A DNA stretch of 64,000 nt, taken from contig JBAMJV010003329.1 in NCBI GenBank assembly GCA_037951105.1, positions 27,713 to 91,712 of the forward strand, given 5' to 3'. Below the pieces are notes generated by a model, which saw only the letters and a list, made by a program, of their open reading frames with translations, was not told the DNA's origin and ran no database searches. This document shows positions 62,883 to 64,000 of the stretch, piece by piece (within the stretch, counting starts at the first letter, position 1; each line of letters starts with the position of its first letter). The DNA comes from Echinarachnius parma. Its lineage: Eukaryota; Echinodermata; Echinoidea; Clypeasteroida; Echinarachniidae. The position numbers and the translations under genes were made by a program.

Positions 62883-62954
62883 GGCTTCGCCGAGAATCGA
62901 ACCAGAGACCTCCGGATTGCTAGACCAGTGCTCAAACCATCGAGCCACGAAGTC
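62883..62954 (-). tRNA. tRNA-like sequence (anticodon AGC), tRNA gene relic or SINE head
   Basis: 72 nt fold as a cloverleaf: acceptor GACTTCG/CGAAGCC with one mismatch (2-71), D arm GCTC-GATGGTTT-GAGC, anticodon arm with loop CTAGCAA (anticodon AGC, alanine) and one mismatch, variable AGGTC, T arm loop TTCGATT with a weak stem. The A box (TGGCTCGATGG) and B box (GGTTCGATTCT) are good. A TTTT terminator follows 12 nt downstream. Mismatches in three stems and the adjacent repeat make a tRNA-derived SINE or pseudogene more likely than a working tRNA. Confidence 0.5.
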
Positions 62955-63686
62955 TCTAGAATGGCGGGCGTTTCATGGGAATGAGTAAAAGTATAAATAC
63001 TTGCTGGGAGCAATTCAGTTGCTACACTTGAAATAAAACAGGAACATAGTATACAAGTCATAGTTTTAAAGTCAGGACCCCCCCCCCCCCCCCTTCTTGG
63101 TAACGTCGTCCGCCTAGAGTAAACAAAATTGATGAATGAGCGGAAAGATAGCGTAACTTGCACACGCTGGAAAGTGGCTGTGCAGAACAAAACATTCTAG
63201 GATAACCTAATCTCAAAATAGAGTTTTGGACAAAAAAATTGATGTTCTGATGATTATTTCAGAGTAGTCTTCCTTGCTAAAAACGCATGAAAGTACGGTG
63301 GTATTTATTGTGTTTGTAAATGTGAAAAATTAAGTTAATTTAAATGTCAATAAACCGATGTGTCTTTCATCTAAGCCATTTCCATTGTTCACCCAAGCCC
63401 TATCTTAAACTGACTGTTCATCATCGCTCATCACCCTTATTGGCGCTCATGGTTATCTTACCCGTTAGTAGACCCTCACAATTCATCCCTCTATGTGAGA
63501 CCCCCTCGTACAGTCATGAGTTGTTATTTAGATATTTGTGTGAACAATGAAGAATAAAGGCATTGAAAAGAACACTACTTTCTTGGTTAAAAAACGAAAA
63601 TATGCGTCAGATTTGTATTACTAATATAAGGTTTATGACCGTTTAGTAACGCTCATGAGCTGAATGATAGATCTCGGCATACTAAT
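62955..63686. other. Intergenic stretch, nothing recognised
   Basis: A C run at 63078-63092. No supported gene. Confidence 0.4.
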
Positions 63687-63818
63687 GGGACATTTGAGAA
63701 AAAAAAATCTAACCCTATTTTATTATTCTCTTACCATAAGCTAATTAACACGGCATAAGAGAAATGGAAAAGCTCCAAGTGATTTTCTATCAGTTGGACA
63801 ATTTACAGGCATCCCTTT
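63687..63818 (+). mobile_element. Partial MITE of the AGTGATCC family
   Basis: Blocks GGGACATTTGAG, AATCTAACCCTATTTTATTA, TTACCATAAGCTAA, AGAGAAATGGAAAAGCTCC and ATTTACAGGCATCCCTTTA match the right quarter of the element at 5327-5889, more diverged than copy 2. The left part is absent. Confidence 0.7.
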
Positions 63819-64000
63819 ATTGTTGATTTCTCATTCCTGACGTACCAGGGAAGAATATGTAGTTTGCACACATCTCGTGGAAAGATTGAGCTCTCTTACT
63901 TACCACTACATGACAATCGGCATTTTTTAAAGATACAGTTTTGTCGTTTGTTTCCGTTCATAAACTATTCTCAGAACAAAAGGGTGTATGAGGGGTCTGC
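63819..64000. other. Window end, nothing recognised
   Basis: Unremarkable AT-rich DNA up to the end of the window. Confidence 0.4.

Overview
This window looks like intergenic or heterochromatin-like DNA from a metazoan, most likely a marine invertebrate deuterostome. The reasons are a (TTAGGG)n telomere-type array, tRNA-derived SINEs, several lineages of LINE, Ty3/Gypsy, tyrosine-recombinase, Tc1/mariner, pogo, hAT, Harbinger and TTAA-target elements, high AT content and no bacterial signals. The species cannot be named from sequence alone. I found no host gene that I recognise. Almost every long reading frame is either transposon-derived or an accident of repeats.

Layout. 1-2.0 kb: a ~150-bp minisatellite, a pogo-type MITE and a hAT-like element. 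2.2-3.8 kb: a Tc1-derived foldback. 5.2-6.5 kb: a mariner/Tc1-like element with a TTAA MITE inside. 6.6-7.5 kb: a hAT-like element with a tandem hairpin cassette. 8.7-11.8 kb: small hairpin MITEs and SINEs. 11.9-17.4 kb: a minus-strand non-LTR retrotransposon broken by a TTAA MITE and by a 2.17-kb hAT-like element with an 8-bp target duplication. 18.0-20.6 kb: a SINE, a pogo/Tigger-like element and a gag remnant. 20.85-27.57 kb: an LTR retrotransposon with two 962-bp LTRs (about 1% diverged) and a 5-bp target duplication. It has lost most of gag, the RT core and integrase, and it carries remains of a Harbinger transposon (HARBI1-like nuclease plus MADF/Myb-like protein). It landed inside a TTAA MITE whose halves flank it. 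27.9-33.7 kb: a nearly complete tyrosine-recombinase retrotransposon (DIRS/Ngaro type) with gag, RT, RNase H and recombinase. 33.8-37.7 kb: inverted LTR-like arms, hAT-like pieces, the second minisatellite and two more MITEs.

40.7-41.1 kb: an interstitial telomeric array. 41.5-49.4 kb: degenerate tandem segmental duplications with repeated exon-like blocks, a 123-bp minisatellite and a recurrent TACGTCCGTAAC motif. 50.0-55.8 kb: weak minus-strand exon-like segments of an unrecognised gene or element, and a deleted LINE. 56.5-64 kb: MITE, LINE, SINE and hAT-like copies, two large palindromes and a tRNA-like sequence.

The most unusual object is the 336-bp palindrome at 61863-62198. It is built from about eleven 6-bp-stem, 4-nt-loop hairpins that closely resemble histone mRNA 3'-end stem-loops. 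The nested insertions give a clear relative chronology: TTAA MITEs entered older elements, and the LTR element then entered a MITE.
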